NCBI GenBank assembly: GCA_003427395.1
Contig: BFEA01000065.1
Coordinates: 1,977,158 to 2,041,157 of the forward strand
Reading direction: 5' to 3'
Length of the DNA: 64,000 nt
Source of the DNA: Chara braunii
Taxonomy: Eukaryota > Streptophyta > Charophyceae > Charales > Characeae
The translations under genes and the position numbers were made by a program. Position 1 is the stretch's first letter, and every line of letters starts with the position of its first letter. A model generated the notes under the pieces. It was not told the DNA's origin. It saw only the letters and a program-made list of their open reading frames with translations, and did no database searches. Below are positions 27,501 through 41,600 of this stretch, one piece after another.

Positions 27501-30500
27501 CCAGGGCTGCAGGTTTCGCCTTCGAGTTTAGAGATGCAAGCTCCCTGGTATTTAGTCAGTGTTGTCGTCGTTAGTGACACCACCACTGAACACGTTTCCT
27601 TCTTTGTTGCAGTCTAGGCGACCCCAATACCGTAGGCTATTAAGAGGATATTGATGGGGATTGTGATTAACCGGATTGCAAGCCTGGTTCATGCCTGCGT
27701 GTCAACTCTCTTGCCAGTATAGGTTTCTGTAATGTGGTAGTGAATTGAATAGGCTCTGCACTGAAAACTTTCCTTCTTTGTTGCAGTCCAGGCGACCCCA
27801 ATGCCTTAGACTATGAAGAGTGAACCTTGATGGGGATTGTAATTAACTGGATTACTAGCCTGGATCATGCCTGCGTGTCAACTCGTTTGCCAGTAATTTG
27901 GTATTGAATTGAATAGGCTCTGCAGTACTTTTTAGGGCTGCTGATATCGCCGTGTAACTTAGGGGCTCAGACTTCCGGCATAAGAATCGTCGCCATCATT
28001 ATCGTGATGATGATCAATAAAAGTTCTTTCTTTCTTATACAATCCAGGCCTCTTGGATTTGCTGGTCGTATTGAAGCCTCTTGGTTAGAGTCATTTGTCA
28101 GTCTCGGTGGATGACATTTGTTGCGTCTTGGTTGCAAGGAAGGTTGATGCCCCTCTCCTGAAGTCGTGAGCATCCTCATTGTGATTCTATCACCAATGAA
28201 CATGTGTTTTTCTTTTTTGGTACAATCAAGCCCTCTCGGATGTGTTACATTTTATCATATCTTGTGTGGATCATTTGTTGCAAGGAAGATCAATGGCCCT
28301 GCTGGTGCACGTGGCCACCATCCTTCGCTATCCCACTCAAGCCAACTGCCACAGCTTTCAGGGAAAGACAGTGGATTCGTGTTGCTGGCCAAGAATTGAA
28401 CAAAAGCGCACCAGGTGTTGTGGGTTGGGGAACAGCTCTGCTAGTGGCATCGATGTGTTCTTCCCTGTACATGACACCTGGGAGGCCTTGGTGAAGCTGA
28501 GAGTTAGGTAGTGGTAAGAACATCGAGAACGAAATCTGGTTGAAAACTGGAAACATAATGCAGAAGAAGAAGGGAATCCAAAGAAGAAAATAACGTGTGG
28601 CTGCTCAAACAGAATAAGCTCCTGCTGAGAAACAACAGAGTGAAAGTGAGGACGTGAGGGTGGGAAAGCAGAATGAAAGAAGAAAACAAGCTTGTACAGG
28701 AAGAAGAGTGAAGATGGGTCTCCCTCCGTTCTATTGGGAAATGGAGAGTAGGTTGAGAGTTGTCGGACTTTTGCAAAATCGCTTTTCTGGATCTTTACTT
28801 CACCTTGTCCCGGTTTCACACTCTCAAAAATTGTGCTGGTTGGGAGGTCCCTCGATCTTTGGGAGTGTGCCTGCCGGAGGGCTTCTCCGGGCAGTATCTT
28901 TCTGAGGACTCCCGATCAATTTCAATAGAGAGTTTGTGAAGCGGAGTATCGTATTGTTGACTATCACAAAGTTGAGAGTTGTGGATGAGGCTGTGAGGAC
29001 TATGCCGAGTTTCAACTTCAAGCATGATGGCATACTTGATGAGGCTGTATGTTCACCAGACCACCCAACCAGCATGAACACTTTGCAAGGTACAGGATTG
29101 AAAAAGGGTGCGTTTGTGAGAGATTCATACAGCTTTTTATGTACTCGTCTCTGCTCCCAAGCACAGCTGGCAAGACTCTCCACTGTGAATGTGTCGAGAG
29201 CGGCAGGGAAGACTCTCACTGGATGTCATGAATCCCGAATCGGGATCCCTAAGTCTCCATATCCTACCGGATGGCAATTGTACCCAAGTCCTGGAGGGAG
29301 GAACTGACCTTCTGCGAACTCAGCCCCGTAGTGGTCAGGTCCCTACCTCGGGCAGGTTATGGGTTCGAGTTACGGGATGGCCAGTGAGAGCACAAGAGTT
29401 GAAAGAATCCCAGGGAGAGGGAGCTCATAAGACAAGATTTACGGGCCTGAAATTTCCGAGAAGTCAGCAGAATGAAGAGGAATTGTAGAACAATGACAGG
29501 AATCAGGAATATTGACAAAACTGAAGAAACGAGTACACACGTGTAAACGTCAGCGAACAGGTTACGAGTTTTATCACCTGAATGAATCAGACGGGCACAC
29601 TAAGGTGAAGAAAGGGCTAGCCGGTAAATGAAACTGAAAACACAGGCAATTGAAATATGAAGAGCGTGGCAAAGGGAACCAAGAGAAAATGATCCAAAAA
29701 TGCAAATTGGCGTAGAACCTGAAGTTAGAATCTCCCGAACTGCCCAAATAGTCCTATCCGTTATGGTATGATTATACCAACAAAGAGTCGTTAGCTCTTC
29801 TGTGGATTGTTGTTGGTCCCTTGCGGAGGTGATGTGTTCGGTGAAGAGAACATGAGTTTAGGTGAACGGAGTGAGAAAGGAATACTCCACATGTTGCAAA
29901 TTAGAATCGGGAAAAAAGAGGTTCAATCAGAAACAAGGAAACGAGTGGAACGATGATTGTTCGGAATCCAAACGGAGAAATGGGAAAATCAGAAAATGAG
30001 AAAACAAGGATATGAAAAGTTCAATGACAAAAAGGCAAAACAAATGCAACGAGAACGTTATGTGGATCATTTGGGTTCGTTCTTCGTGTGGTAACGGGTC
30101 GCAGGCAAGACGTATGCTTGTAGTCATTCCAGGAAGTGAGTGTAGCTCCTCCTGTAGGAATATAAGGGGCAACCACTTGTTGATCATTCCGCCGAGTCTC
30201 TTGGCTTTAAACCGCCAGTATGTGTGCCCCGAGGCTACTTGAGAAAGTGAGAGAGCCTCTCTGAAATGCTCGGAGGCTCGGGCCAGCCAGACCAAAATGG
30301 CTGGCGGTGCCAGCCAAATTGAAAGCAAAAAATGCCACTCGGCTGTTTTGGCAAAGCTTGCCATCCATGAAGAAGCCATCAGCCTCGGATGTACCGGTGG
30401 TTTAATCTCCGGTTTGGTTTATCCACACCTATCGAAAGAGCTTAGTCGTGCTAGAGGATCACACCGCAGAAGCAATCAAGACCTCAAGCAGTATCAAGTG

Positions 30501-33500
30501 GCACTCTTCAGAACGCAACGTTATGCATACCTCTTGTTGAGCCCCCCACTCCATTAGTGTCCCTTGTTACTTTCGATGTCTTCCTTTGGTTTCTACCTCG
30601 TTGTATTCTCGTAGTTTGGCAGTCCTGCTGCCCTCCCTCTCTATCGTGCCAGTTTATTGATTAGGCCCTTGTGCTGTTACCCATCGTATGGTCTTTTATG
30701 AGACCATGTTATTACAGTCCTTGCAAGTCGTGTGGTAGGTTGGGTAGGATATACCAGCACGTTCTTCTCGTGATGCAAACTGTGGGGCTACTGGCTTGAA
30801 CTGTGCAGCTGCTTGATCGTTGGGCAAGAATAGGAAAAGTCTGCAGAGGAGAGGCCTTGCGCTGAGCTGATTAGATGTCGAGTCAAACACTTCAGCGTCC
30901 AGTTCGATTGGAGGTTTCAGCATATAGCCAGATTTGCCGTAAACATTACTATGTAAGCATCGTAGATAATTTTACCCAGTACGAAAGAATGGTATTTTGA
31001 CCGTTGTAGTCACTGATGGCCGCCTCCCACCAATTACGCTCAACTTAGGTTGGCAATGCCAAGCTGTAATGTAGCTGCACTGGGTCTTACAGTCCAGCAA
31101 CTGGTACTTGCACGTTCATGGTGGATTGGGCCCATGTTGGAGACACTGCACAGGCCATGGAGAGCCAGTGTGCAGCCTCTGTTTAGGCATTGTAGTTGGA
31201 CGGCTGTAACAGTGGACGTACAGGTTGAAGACTTGAAAATTCAGTTGAATCAAAATACTGATGATGAGCATGAAGTATTCTGTAGTAATGGATAATAATT
31301 ATTAATTACCCTGCACAGTACAGAAGTGCCTATAACCAGGTCTATTCTGGTGCACTCCAGATCCCAGAATGAATCGAAAACGAGTTTTATCAGCTGGGGC
31401 CCATTGCAGTACGGTGTTTTATCGAGGCTCGTGTCGATGACGAGTTTTATCAGGTGAGGGCGTGCTCCCAGCTGTGTAGTGTAAATGAATTGAACAACCA
31501 TGTTATACGGCACTTCATGGGCGACGAGGCCATGATTGTGGCTCGTGTCGATTGTTTTATCGACGGTGCAGTACACATGGTGTTGGCGTCGGTGTTGAAA
31601 GTTTTTGAGTTTGCTGCCTGTGTGGCATTGGTCTCAATAATTTTCAATCTTCGTCAACAATTGTCGTTCAGCGATGTGGTCGATTGCAGTCAATTGTTTG
31701 ACGGCAGTGAGGTGTGTTGGTTGCTGTGTCCCTGTGCTTGCCTGTGTGGGCAGAGTCCTTCACAAACAGACTCTCTCGCTCTGCACGTGCAATGTGCAAT
31801 GCGGAGTGCTTGGTTGCACTGTATGATGGGGGGGCAGATGCTTTGGTGCTGCAACTTCTCCTGCTCAGGGTTTATTTCCAGGGTGGAGGAGGAGGAGGAA
31901 AAGACAGGGATGCACATACCGGTTGGCGTAATAGCGTGGCTGCTGAGATCAGAGAGATTTCAACATCGAGTTACGGATGCTGCAAGCCAAAACAGGTAGC
32001 AAAGTAGACCAGTGTCAGGACTGAGGGCCTGGAGGGGATGTGGCTCAATTTATTTCGCTTGTTCTATTTCTCTGCGAGTCGTGAGGAATTTCGGGATGAG
32101 CCGCTGCTGGGGCTATCCAGAACCCCATCTAGTCTTATCTCAGCCAGGCTTTATTTTTTTCTGTTTATGTATGTCTACCCGAGTTGAATTTAGGGTGTGA
32201 GCCAGAGGCCCTGCCTTGATGCGGGGCCTATCGAGAACCCCATCGGGACCTGGCTCAGCTGACAAAGGTTGTGCTCCTGAATAGCTGAGGAGAGTGAGGA
32301 AGGTAGAAGATAGGCTGCAACTCTGTGATCGGCCAGGGCGCTGTGTGGATATCGTTTTGCACTCGCTATGTCCTTTGAGCTACACACGTTCATAATTTAT
32401 GCCGTGATCAGTTGCATTCCCCTTCTCTACCTCCTGGTAGTCCTCCATGTTTTCACAACCTCATCAATCATCATCCTAGCTCTCTAGCAAATTATGAAGT
32501 TAGTATATATGCTAAGTCATTCTGTAGTGCGGTGCCATTCTAATGAAGAGTACCACCGTGACCAACAAGTCTAGCTTAGCTGGTACACCCGTCAACTGTT
32601 GAAATACGGACTCAAGTTCGAATCCAGGTACTAACAGACAAAAGGTATTCTGAATCACATGGGGCCAGTCAGTTCGTCGCGCTTATTTCAGAATACGACG
32701 TGGAAATGCAAAATATGCCAAATCACTCTATAACGCAATGTGATTCAAATGAAGAGTGCTACTGGGAAATGCAATGCCATGCCAGATCTGTGCAGCAAAG
32801 TGTTGTTTTTCATTTCACAGAAACATCAACAGGTAAGTGCCACCAAACTTCTCTCGCCCTCCTCTCTCACCTTGGGTGCTTCGTTTCGACCTCTGACCCC
32901 AGGACTTGACTTCGGGAGGCGTTTGGCCCTTCTTCATCACCTTTGACCCCCTCACTGACCTTTGACCCCCTAGGTGAAGGACTTTATAACCTTTGACCCC
33001 CTCACTGACCTTTGACCCCCTAGGTGAAGGACTTTATAGAGGCTGTCTAGAGGCTCTAGGACGGACTACTGACCCCATAACTTCGCATGACCAAAAGCAA
33101 AAAAAAAAGACCGTTGCTACCCAGGCCCCCACCCTTTTCTTTTGTGGGGGTGAAAATATGACCGGAGATTTTTCGGACCAATTGTCAGACCTTGCGTACA
33201 ATTCCGTGGGATGTCTTTGCCTGGCGGCGAATGTGTTGCCCTGTTTGTCAGTTTTGAACTGCGCTGAAAAGCAGGGTGTCGGTACTTCCTGGTTCTGTCG
33301 ACTTTCGGCCAGTGTGGTTGGGTACACCTTGTCACGGGATCTCCGTGCTGGGGTGGGGTGATCTGGTCATCTTGGGGCTTCACTTTCACCCCAGCTCAAT
33401 TAGCCTTGTGGTTAGGTGTTTGCCTGCCTAGACGTGAGTTGTGTGTTCGAGTCCTGTACTTGTCATGCATGTTGATATGTGGTTAGGTGAGTTTGTGAAA

Positions 33501-36500
33501 AGATGGAGACTATTTGCCATTTGCTGCGCGCCTGTGCGCTCTGATTTTGCAATTTAGATGTTGGTTGAGTTTTGCTGCGACTTGTTGCTGTTTGAAATGT
33601 TATCACCGACTGCGTTGGTGTTCAATCTGATTGTTTGTTATTCCTGAGGTAAGAGACGGGTCATCGACTTAAAGCTTCGTACAGCTCCAAGATAGATCAG
33701 GATTTGGGCAGATATGCCATAGCACAGAACAGCGTGGCGGAAAGTCCCGGGCAGCTGAGGCCAGATTTTCTGAGCGGCAGGACTTTTCCCAATTCTTAGA
33801 TTTCATCATTGATTAAAATTTGAAGAAATATGTCATTGAATTCAAAGGTAACTTTTCCCAATTCTTAGATTTCATCATTGATTAAAATTTGAAAGAATAT
33901 CTCATTGAATTCAAAGGTATGCAAATTAGGTAGACTGAGGGTGTACTCACAGTCGGAAGTTTTCTTACTTAATTTTGTGGATGCAATTGTGGCCGGATGC
34001 ATCCAGGTGCAGCTGTAAATGCGGTCAGGTACGTTTAAGATAGTGATATTGTGAGCATGGCCTGGGTTGGGCAACTGTAATTTCACGTGTTAATGGAGGA
34101 TGGATGCAACTATGTATACTGAGTGGGGTGACAGTAATTTTCGTGGATTAAAAGAGAATCTCTGTGGATGAGGGGAGTGCAGACATGCGAGCTCTTGAAT
34201 TGTTGTTCCAGATCTTACCTCACAGGTCACATTAGGTAAACCAGCAAAATAGTTTTTGGGTGTCCAATTGTAGGTGTTTAGATAAGGCTGCTCATGTTCT
34301 GGTTTGGTGTGGGGGGCTGCCTTTTGTTGTTTTGCTGACAGCCCGGCTCTCCTATTAACAGTCCTTTTGGAAGGCGATCCCCGCTGTTATCTCCCAAAAT
34401 TGCTGATGCGTCAAATATTCACGCCTTGAATTTGGATCCAAGCCGGCCTCAAGTAAATGATGAAGTCATCAGGTGGGTAAAGAGTTGTTAGTACTTGGTA
34501 CCTGCTCTCGTAACGCTAAGCCTAGTTCCCACAGCATGCTGTTCGTCTTTTTGTTTGTGCTTCAATATGAGCTGTATCTGGTTTTGCAATTGCTCCACCA
34601 CTCACCAAATGTGCAAAATGAGAACGGATCTTCTTCTGCTAGAACGTGGGGAGATGCAGGTGCAGCGAGGCCCAATAAGCTGTATCTGGTTTTGGAACTT
34701 TGCTCAAGCAGGCTAATGTGGGTCAGCCAAGCTATGGCAGTTGTGCTGGTGCAGTTCAGCAGCGCATTGATATTGTCTTGTCGTGTTGCGGATAATGGGA
34801 AAACAGAACGGAGCATGGAGGGAAGGCATTTCAGGGTAGTGGTCACAGACTGCTAATCACGGCAGGAAAACCAGTCATGTCAAGCCAGTGGTGATGACAC
34901 TCATCCTTGCTACCTTAGGCGTGGGTTGGTGTAAGTCTGACTTTGTCGTGCTGACAACCTGGATGCAATGTTTTGCTTGGATTCGTCACACGAGAGGTAG
35001 GCTCAGCAGGTTAGTGCTGCAAGTATCCAACAGAGCAGTTTTGCTATTGGGACCCAGTTGCTTTCCAAGGCATAGAACTGTGGTGCGCTTGTCTGGACCA
35101 GTTTCCATTTTCTCTCCACAAGAGCCCTGGCCCTTCCTGGCTTGGAGGGTCTTTTGCCCAGGGCATTCACGTCTAAGGAGAAAAACGCTCGGCGCTGCGC
35201 TTGGAAGTACACTGCTTAGGAACCTGTAACGTGCTGCTCAGTGGCATATGAATGATGAGACGTGGAGGGGGAAGATGCGATGATTAGAAGGGGCCGAGCC
35301 GCACGAGGAGGTGCACCACACTAGGTGTGCACTACATGGCGGAGGTCGAGGGTGGCACAAGGAAGTGGATGACGGGTGGCACGAGGAAGTGGATGACGGG
35401 AACACTGCCTTGATGCAAGCAGGAGAAGAGGAGAAGGGTGGAGAGAAGGGGTCCATAAATTGCAGATAGAGGGGAATGGTTGAGGAGTTTTTCAAATTGT
35501 TTGCCATCAGTGTTGCAGTCGGGGGTCACGAGATCATTTGCATGCAATGGTGGGGTGCCGACAGAGGGTGTTTAAGATGCATGCGATGCATAGGGCCAGG
35601 AGTATTGAGGGGGGATTGCATGGCGCTTTACTCACAAAGTGGAGGCTGCGGAAGACGACAATGTTTGTGCTCCATCAGAGAAGGGGGATCTTTTTGTAGA
35701 GGGAACGGGAGTGATTGTGAGATGCTCTGGAGAGGGGGAGCACAGAGGGGTCACAATGTTTGTGCTCCATCAGAGAAGGGGGGTGTTTATGTAGAGGCAA
35801 AATGAGTGTTTATGAGATGCTCTGGAGAGGGGGACCACAGAGGGGTTTTCTATGATGCTGTATGCATGAAAGGGTCATGACGGAAAACAGCGGGAATTTC
35901 AAGGAAAGTTGCAAGATACAAGGGGGCAGGAGAGAGGGTGTGGAGGGGGATCTTCAATGCATTGGGAGGGGGGCGGGGAAAGACAGTGCTCAGGGGGTTA
36001 CAAGAGGCTTCACATGGAAGGATGGCGAGATAGGGAATGTGCAACAGGGGAGGTTTCAATGCGTTGGGGGGGGGAGGGGGAAAGATAGTGCCGAGGGGGG
36101 TCACAAGAGGCTTCGTATGGAAGCAAGATAGGGAGTGTGCGACGGGGGCTGCAATATGGTTTGTGCACATGAAGATGGAGAACATGCAATGTGGGGAAAG
36201 TGTTTGAGGGCATTTGCAAGGGGTCATACATTGGGGTGTCGGGAGAGAGGGAATTGTGAGAGCCTTGACTGAGGTTATAATATCTTTCATGTGGTGGGAG
36301 GCACGTGGGAAGAGGGGGGCAGTGGGGTAGTTGGTAGAGGTGCAATGCTTGAGACACGAAAGCGCCGAACATTGTGGGGAAGAAGTGGAGGGCCAACATG
36401 GCAACGAAGAGGCTGCATTAATGGTTGGGAGGAAGAATGCTGCATGATGCTGTGCATGCATGATGGGGGGGGGTAAGGGAGAGCGTTAGGGGGGCTCATA

Positions 36501-38652
36501 GTGTTAAGAGTGTGGAATGTGGAAAAAAGAGTGTTGAGGGGCTCACAACATTGTATGAATGTGAATGTGGTGCAAGCCATGAGTCGCAACGGTTTTCGAG
36601 TGATCTTATGGGCCTGGCGATGAAGAACGTCAGAGGAGCTTCAAGGTGTTCTATACAAGGAGGGAGGGGAGGGGCAGGTTTTTCTTGGTGGGGGGGATGG
36701 GACTGATATGGGAGGTTGCAAGAGGCTTTGCATGCAAGGGTTGGGAGGAGGGAGTGGCAATGGGGTTCGCAATGAAAGCAGAAGAAATGTAAAAAATATA
36801 GGGTAGTACTACACTTATTTAATGTCTTCACTTGGCCGCAGGCAAAGCCGAGTTTATAGCTGATCAGTGGCTGTTTGTTGCAGTGAAATCACAATGGGTC
36901 TATTGCTGAGAATGAGGGTGGAAGACGGTCTGTACCAAGTAGGCAAGCGTATTGCGTTTTGTTCGATTTCCACGTGTAACACTGTTCTGGTCCGTGGAGT
37001 GCAGTATTACCATCTGGATGTTTCAGTTTTTTCATGCTGTGTTGGCTTTCTTGAATGTTTGTTCTACTCTGAAGTTCTGGCTGGATTTAGAACTGCGGAT
37101 GACAATTGTGATGACAACCATGATGATGATGATGAGTACGAGGACGACGACGAGAAGGTGAACGGATGTCACAGTCATCAATGTGCCGAGGACTACCTCT
37201 GTCGGAGTCTGTGGTGGGGAGTGAGAGCGCTGGTTATGAGTTGCACTAATAAGCCGTGTGATGGATTTGCACTGCTGGATTATTTGATTGTTTGTTCTGG
37301 GGCTGTGGAACGCTGGACAGCTAGAAATGGCATTGATGGTGCCATTGCTGCAAAGAAAGTAGAAGGGGTGTGATGTGTGTGGTCTGAATGGATATTGAAA
37401 CATGAGTGGGAAGAGGTAGTGATGGTTGGGATGCAAGCGTTGGGGCATGGAATGGTGTGGAGGTAGTAAATCTGTGGGGAGAATGATGGGCCTGCTTGCT
37501 GTGTTGATTGATGGTACTAATTACACTGTGGACTCTCTCTCGTCTTGTTCAGGCAGTTCCATGAGTTCAAGTTGCAGCAAGAGACCAAGAACAAAAGTAA
37601 GAAGAGGGAGGATTTTATGCAAGATCTGAAGTTATTTAGAGAATCCCTCGAAGTGAGGACTGTCAGGGAGGTCAGTTCTTAACCTTCCAAACATCATCAC
37701 TGTCCCCCTTGCTCAACTAAGTATTTGGGGCATAGGCTGCCTGTAGAATTTGGGGTGTAGTTGGGGCACAGGCTGCCTGATGTATGTCAAGTCTTGAAAC
37801 AGAAGTATTTAGAGAATCCCTTGACATGAGGACTGTGAGGGGGGTTGATTCTTAAACCTCCAAACATCTCTTGATCTGGATATATTGGCGTGCGTTCTTG
37901 ATTCTGTAGTCCAGTGTTGCTCTTGCTCAAGTATCTGGTTTGTAGGCGGCCTTTAAAATGCGGAGGCTCCGAGCAAAACAACTTTTATGTTCTGAAATAA
38001 TCTCACGCTGCAGCCGAGCCCCGGTCCCAGTGTCCCAGATGGTCCTTGTCCCACCTGTTGCGGTAGGTGAGTTCCAGGTAGGGTATGTAGGGTCCTAGTG
38101 TAGTGTCGGTAAAAAGGTCGATGTATCGTAGGTTGTGTTGGGCCCGTACCGAACAGACAAAGAAAGTCCAGTCCCAAAGTCCAATTTTGCAGCAGTGCCC
38201 CAAGGAAGGCTGGAAGGTACCGGACATCAAAATTCATGCAGCAGACAGGCCGTGGGCGACCGGTACCGGTCGGAAGTAGATGAAGGCCAAGTCAAGCTAC
38301 AGTGCAGCTCAAGACACTTCGTTTGTGAGAATGCCAAAGCGCTGGCTGCTGCGTGTGCAGCATTGCAACTTGGGCAGAGTGCCAGAAAAATGAGCAATAG
38401 CGAGATGACAATATCCAGAATGCACAATCACATTGAAGGCCAAACAATATAACACCAATGAAGAGTCGTAACACTGAAAACCAATGTCAATGAGAGCTTG
38501 CTCTCGCCACCACCAACATGAGTGTCCAGGCCGTATCTCCCTACTTGGCGCTCGGCGCCCCGCCTACTTCCTACACAGCTACTGTCTGCCTACTAAGTAC
38601 TTGAAGATGTCGTCCAATGCAGACCATCGCCAACACCAGGTATGTGCCCTCA

Positions 38653-38692
<40 letters not shown>

Positions 38693-41600
38693 TTTCTCTC
38701 TCTCCCCTGACTTACACCCACGTTTTCCCTCTGTACACCCGAAGACCACCCCTGCGCCTCCACTGTAGTCCAAGCCCATCCAGCTATGAAGGCTGGGCTA
38801 TGACGCTGCCCTCAGGAGCGCCCTGCTTCCTGCACGACTGCACCCGCTAGCACCTTGCCTCTCAGCGCCAGCAGCAGCCTACGAGCGTCCGCTCCAGCAG
38901 CACTGCCGCCAGCATGCAAGTGAGCCTGTCCTATATGGAAAGAGCCTGCCTGCCTTCGCGGCCTGGCTGGCCTGGCCCTCGGCCCAGAAGTTTCTGGTAG
39001 GGCCCGGGAGGCTGCGCCTCCGCCCAGGGGCTGGATTTTCGGAAAGGCCTGGAAGGCCGTGGAATGTCTTTGCTGCTCGGCCTGTGTTTCCCTCAACCAA
39101 CTGGCGCGTCACAACTGCCTGAACCCCAAATACGAAATTGACAGCTGAGGGCCCTCTCGTGATTTGTTAGGGCCGCCTTCACTTAGGGTGGGCACATTTG
39201 CAACAGGGGCACTTAGGCCGGCCGAGGACCCATATCCTCGCATTCCCTCCTTTTCTTCGATAGTCTAAGAAGTCTTCTAATCTGCAGGCATCTTCCACTT
39301 AAGTTCTCTTTCGTAGCCTGCGATAACTTGAGGTGCTGTTCTCACGAGTTCTTCTCTGGTGAACCACCGATCTTCTTTGGGATCCAGATGATGTCTGAAC
39401 CTGACACAATATTGCATTCTCGGCTTAGGAGGGCGGCCTCTGCCCGGCGGCTTAGGCATTGGCATCACTCTATGCTCCACGATTCCGTCGATGTGGACTT
39501 CACCATCCATAGTTGGGGGCAGCATTGACCGTCTGGAGGGAAGTGCAGTTTCTGCGAAAGGTGCCAGCTTTGAAGCGTGAAAAACTAGGTGTGTACGTAA
39601 ATGAGGAGGGACGTGAATCACGTAGGAGGGTCCGTCCATCGGATCCCCGACTATGTCTATGATCTCCCAGGGACCGAAATACTGTGGCATTTGTTTTCTA
39701 GATATTCCCATTTCCTGTCCCAGTTCAGATGACTTTACCCAGACCCGGTCCCCTACCTGAAAGTTAGAAGGCCGTCTGTGTTTGTTCTCAGATGCGATCA
39801 TAGCATCTTGAGATTTCCTAATGTGCTCAACGGCCTGCTGCAGCATCTGTTCATATTTGGCAGCAAATTGTATGGTGCCTGGTGCTGCAGCTGCCTGGTT
39901 CTCAGGTAGTAGGACATCAAGGGCGGAACGGGGCTTCCAACCAAGATGCAGTTGGTTGGGAGTCATGCCAGTGGCGCTGTGTACAGCGTTGGTGTACAGG
40001 CTGGCGACGAGAGGTAGTTTCTCGTCCCAGTCATCCTGGCTTGGCTTGATGTAGTGCCTAAGCAAGTGCTGCACTACTCGGTTCATTTGTTCCGCCTGTC
40101 CATTTGACTCAGGGTGATTCCCTGATGTCATTTGCTGTCTGGTACCCATCAGGGTTCGCTAGTAAGCGAACATCCCTATTGCTGACTATGGACTTAGGTA
40201 AACCAAAGTCCCGTACCCAGTTTTCCATAAATAGTCTGATGATGTAGTCAGTCTTAGCGGTCTCTAACATAGGTATAAGTCTGGCGTTCTTGGAGAAGCG
40301 GTCTACTATAACAAAGATGTCTCTTTCCACTCCTGCTGGTCACAAAAGTCCATGGACACACTTTGACCAGGACCTTCAGGAATCGGCAAGGGCTTGATTA
40401 GCGCAGGCGGAGCCTGAGTCCCAGGTTTGTCCCGTTGGCAAACCTGGCAGTTCTCGAAGTACCTTTTTGCATCTTTCATCATGGTGGGCTACCAAAATCT
40501 CTGCACTAGGTTAGCTGATGTCTTTTTATAGCCAAAATGGCCAGTTGCATCATGACATTCCCCTAAAAATAAACTAGGCAAAGACTCACTATTTGGAACA
40601 CAGGCTTTTATTCCCTGCCTTCTCAAGAAACAGCAAGCCATCTACCATCGTAAATTCGTCAGAAGTTAATTTATCTTTCTCTCTAAGTTTACGAATGATC
40701 TCAGACATAACTGGATCTTGTTGATGGGCCTCCACCAAAGATCGAGTTAGATAATCAGATATGCCAAATTCAGTTACTACCGCACCCAGATTATCTGCCT
40801 GGCGTTATAGTGCATCAGCCACGTACTCTCCCTTGATTGGATCAAGTTGATAGCCATACATGTCTATCACTTGAATCCACCGCTTGAGTGCGTCAAAGAG
40901 TACAGGCTGTGTCTTGATCTAGTGCAAGGTTTCATGGTCAGATCTCACATAGAAGAATCTGCCCTGGAGATAGTGTCTCCAATGGACCAGCGCTCGGTAC
41001 AGGGCATAGAGATCACGCACATGAGTAGATCTGGCCAGTTTCTGAGAGGGCATTTTTTTACTCATATGCTCGATCGGTCTCAACTTCTTCCCCTCTTGTG
41101 CTAGACTGCACCTATGCCATATTGGCTGGTGTTTGTGGTCACGACAAGGGCTGCGTCAACGCGTACTCCAATTTCTTGGAGGCTGCTTCGCACTCTTCAT
41201 TCCACTCCCAAGGGGTGTCAAGTCGAGTTCGATCTGTCAATGGGGAAGCTATAGTACTATTGTTTTTAAGAAACGGATGATAGTAGCCTGTCATCCCCAA
41301 AAACGATCGGACCTTAGTAACTGCCTGAGGTCTGGGCCAGTCCCGTATGCTGGCCACTTTGGCATCGTTCGGCCTCGACCCATCCGCGGAGATTTCATGA
41401 CCCCAGTACACGATCTTGGTGCTACTGAATTCGCATTTCTCCAAGTTTACGTTGTACTGGTGCTGTCGTAGGAGATCAAGCACTATTTTCAAGTGCTCAA
41501 CGTGCTCCACTACAGTCTTACTAAAGATAAGGATATCGTCAAGGTACACGACGATAAACTTGTCTAAGTAACCATGAAATATCCTATTCATGGCGTGCTG

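Larger units (their letters stand above)
15706..34341 (+). other. Intron 5 (18.6 kb)
   Basis: The longest intron. It contains C/T-rich sequence after the donor, a (GATA)n tract (17429-17487), a CTG/CTC-rich kilobase (18040-18970), duplicated blocks at 19681-20150 and 20390-20780, a CAG-rich kilobase (21220-22010), a compound microsatellite cluster (24148-24530), tandem duplications at 24815-25040, 27585-27935, 32936-33038 and 33783-33918, tRNA-like sequences at 29322-29378, 32566-32632 and 33399-33460, and a possible 12-nt microexon (32821-32832). No separate gene was recognised. Confidence 0.8.

Noticed and set aside
35850-36461. A 203-codon - strand frame rich in His, Pro and Ser.
   Set aside because: It lies over G-rich tandem duplications and its repeats explain the open frame; no recognisable domain.
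38014-38062. A 49-nt exon candidate (CGCTGCAG .. TGTTGCG|GTAGGTGAG) with phases 0 and 1 that would also join exons 7 and 9.
   Set aside because: It is antisense to a coding-like stretch and gives a Cys-rich peptide atypical of the linker; the 49210-49249 exon has better splice sites.
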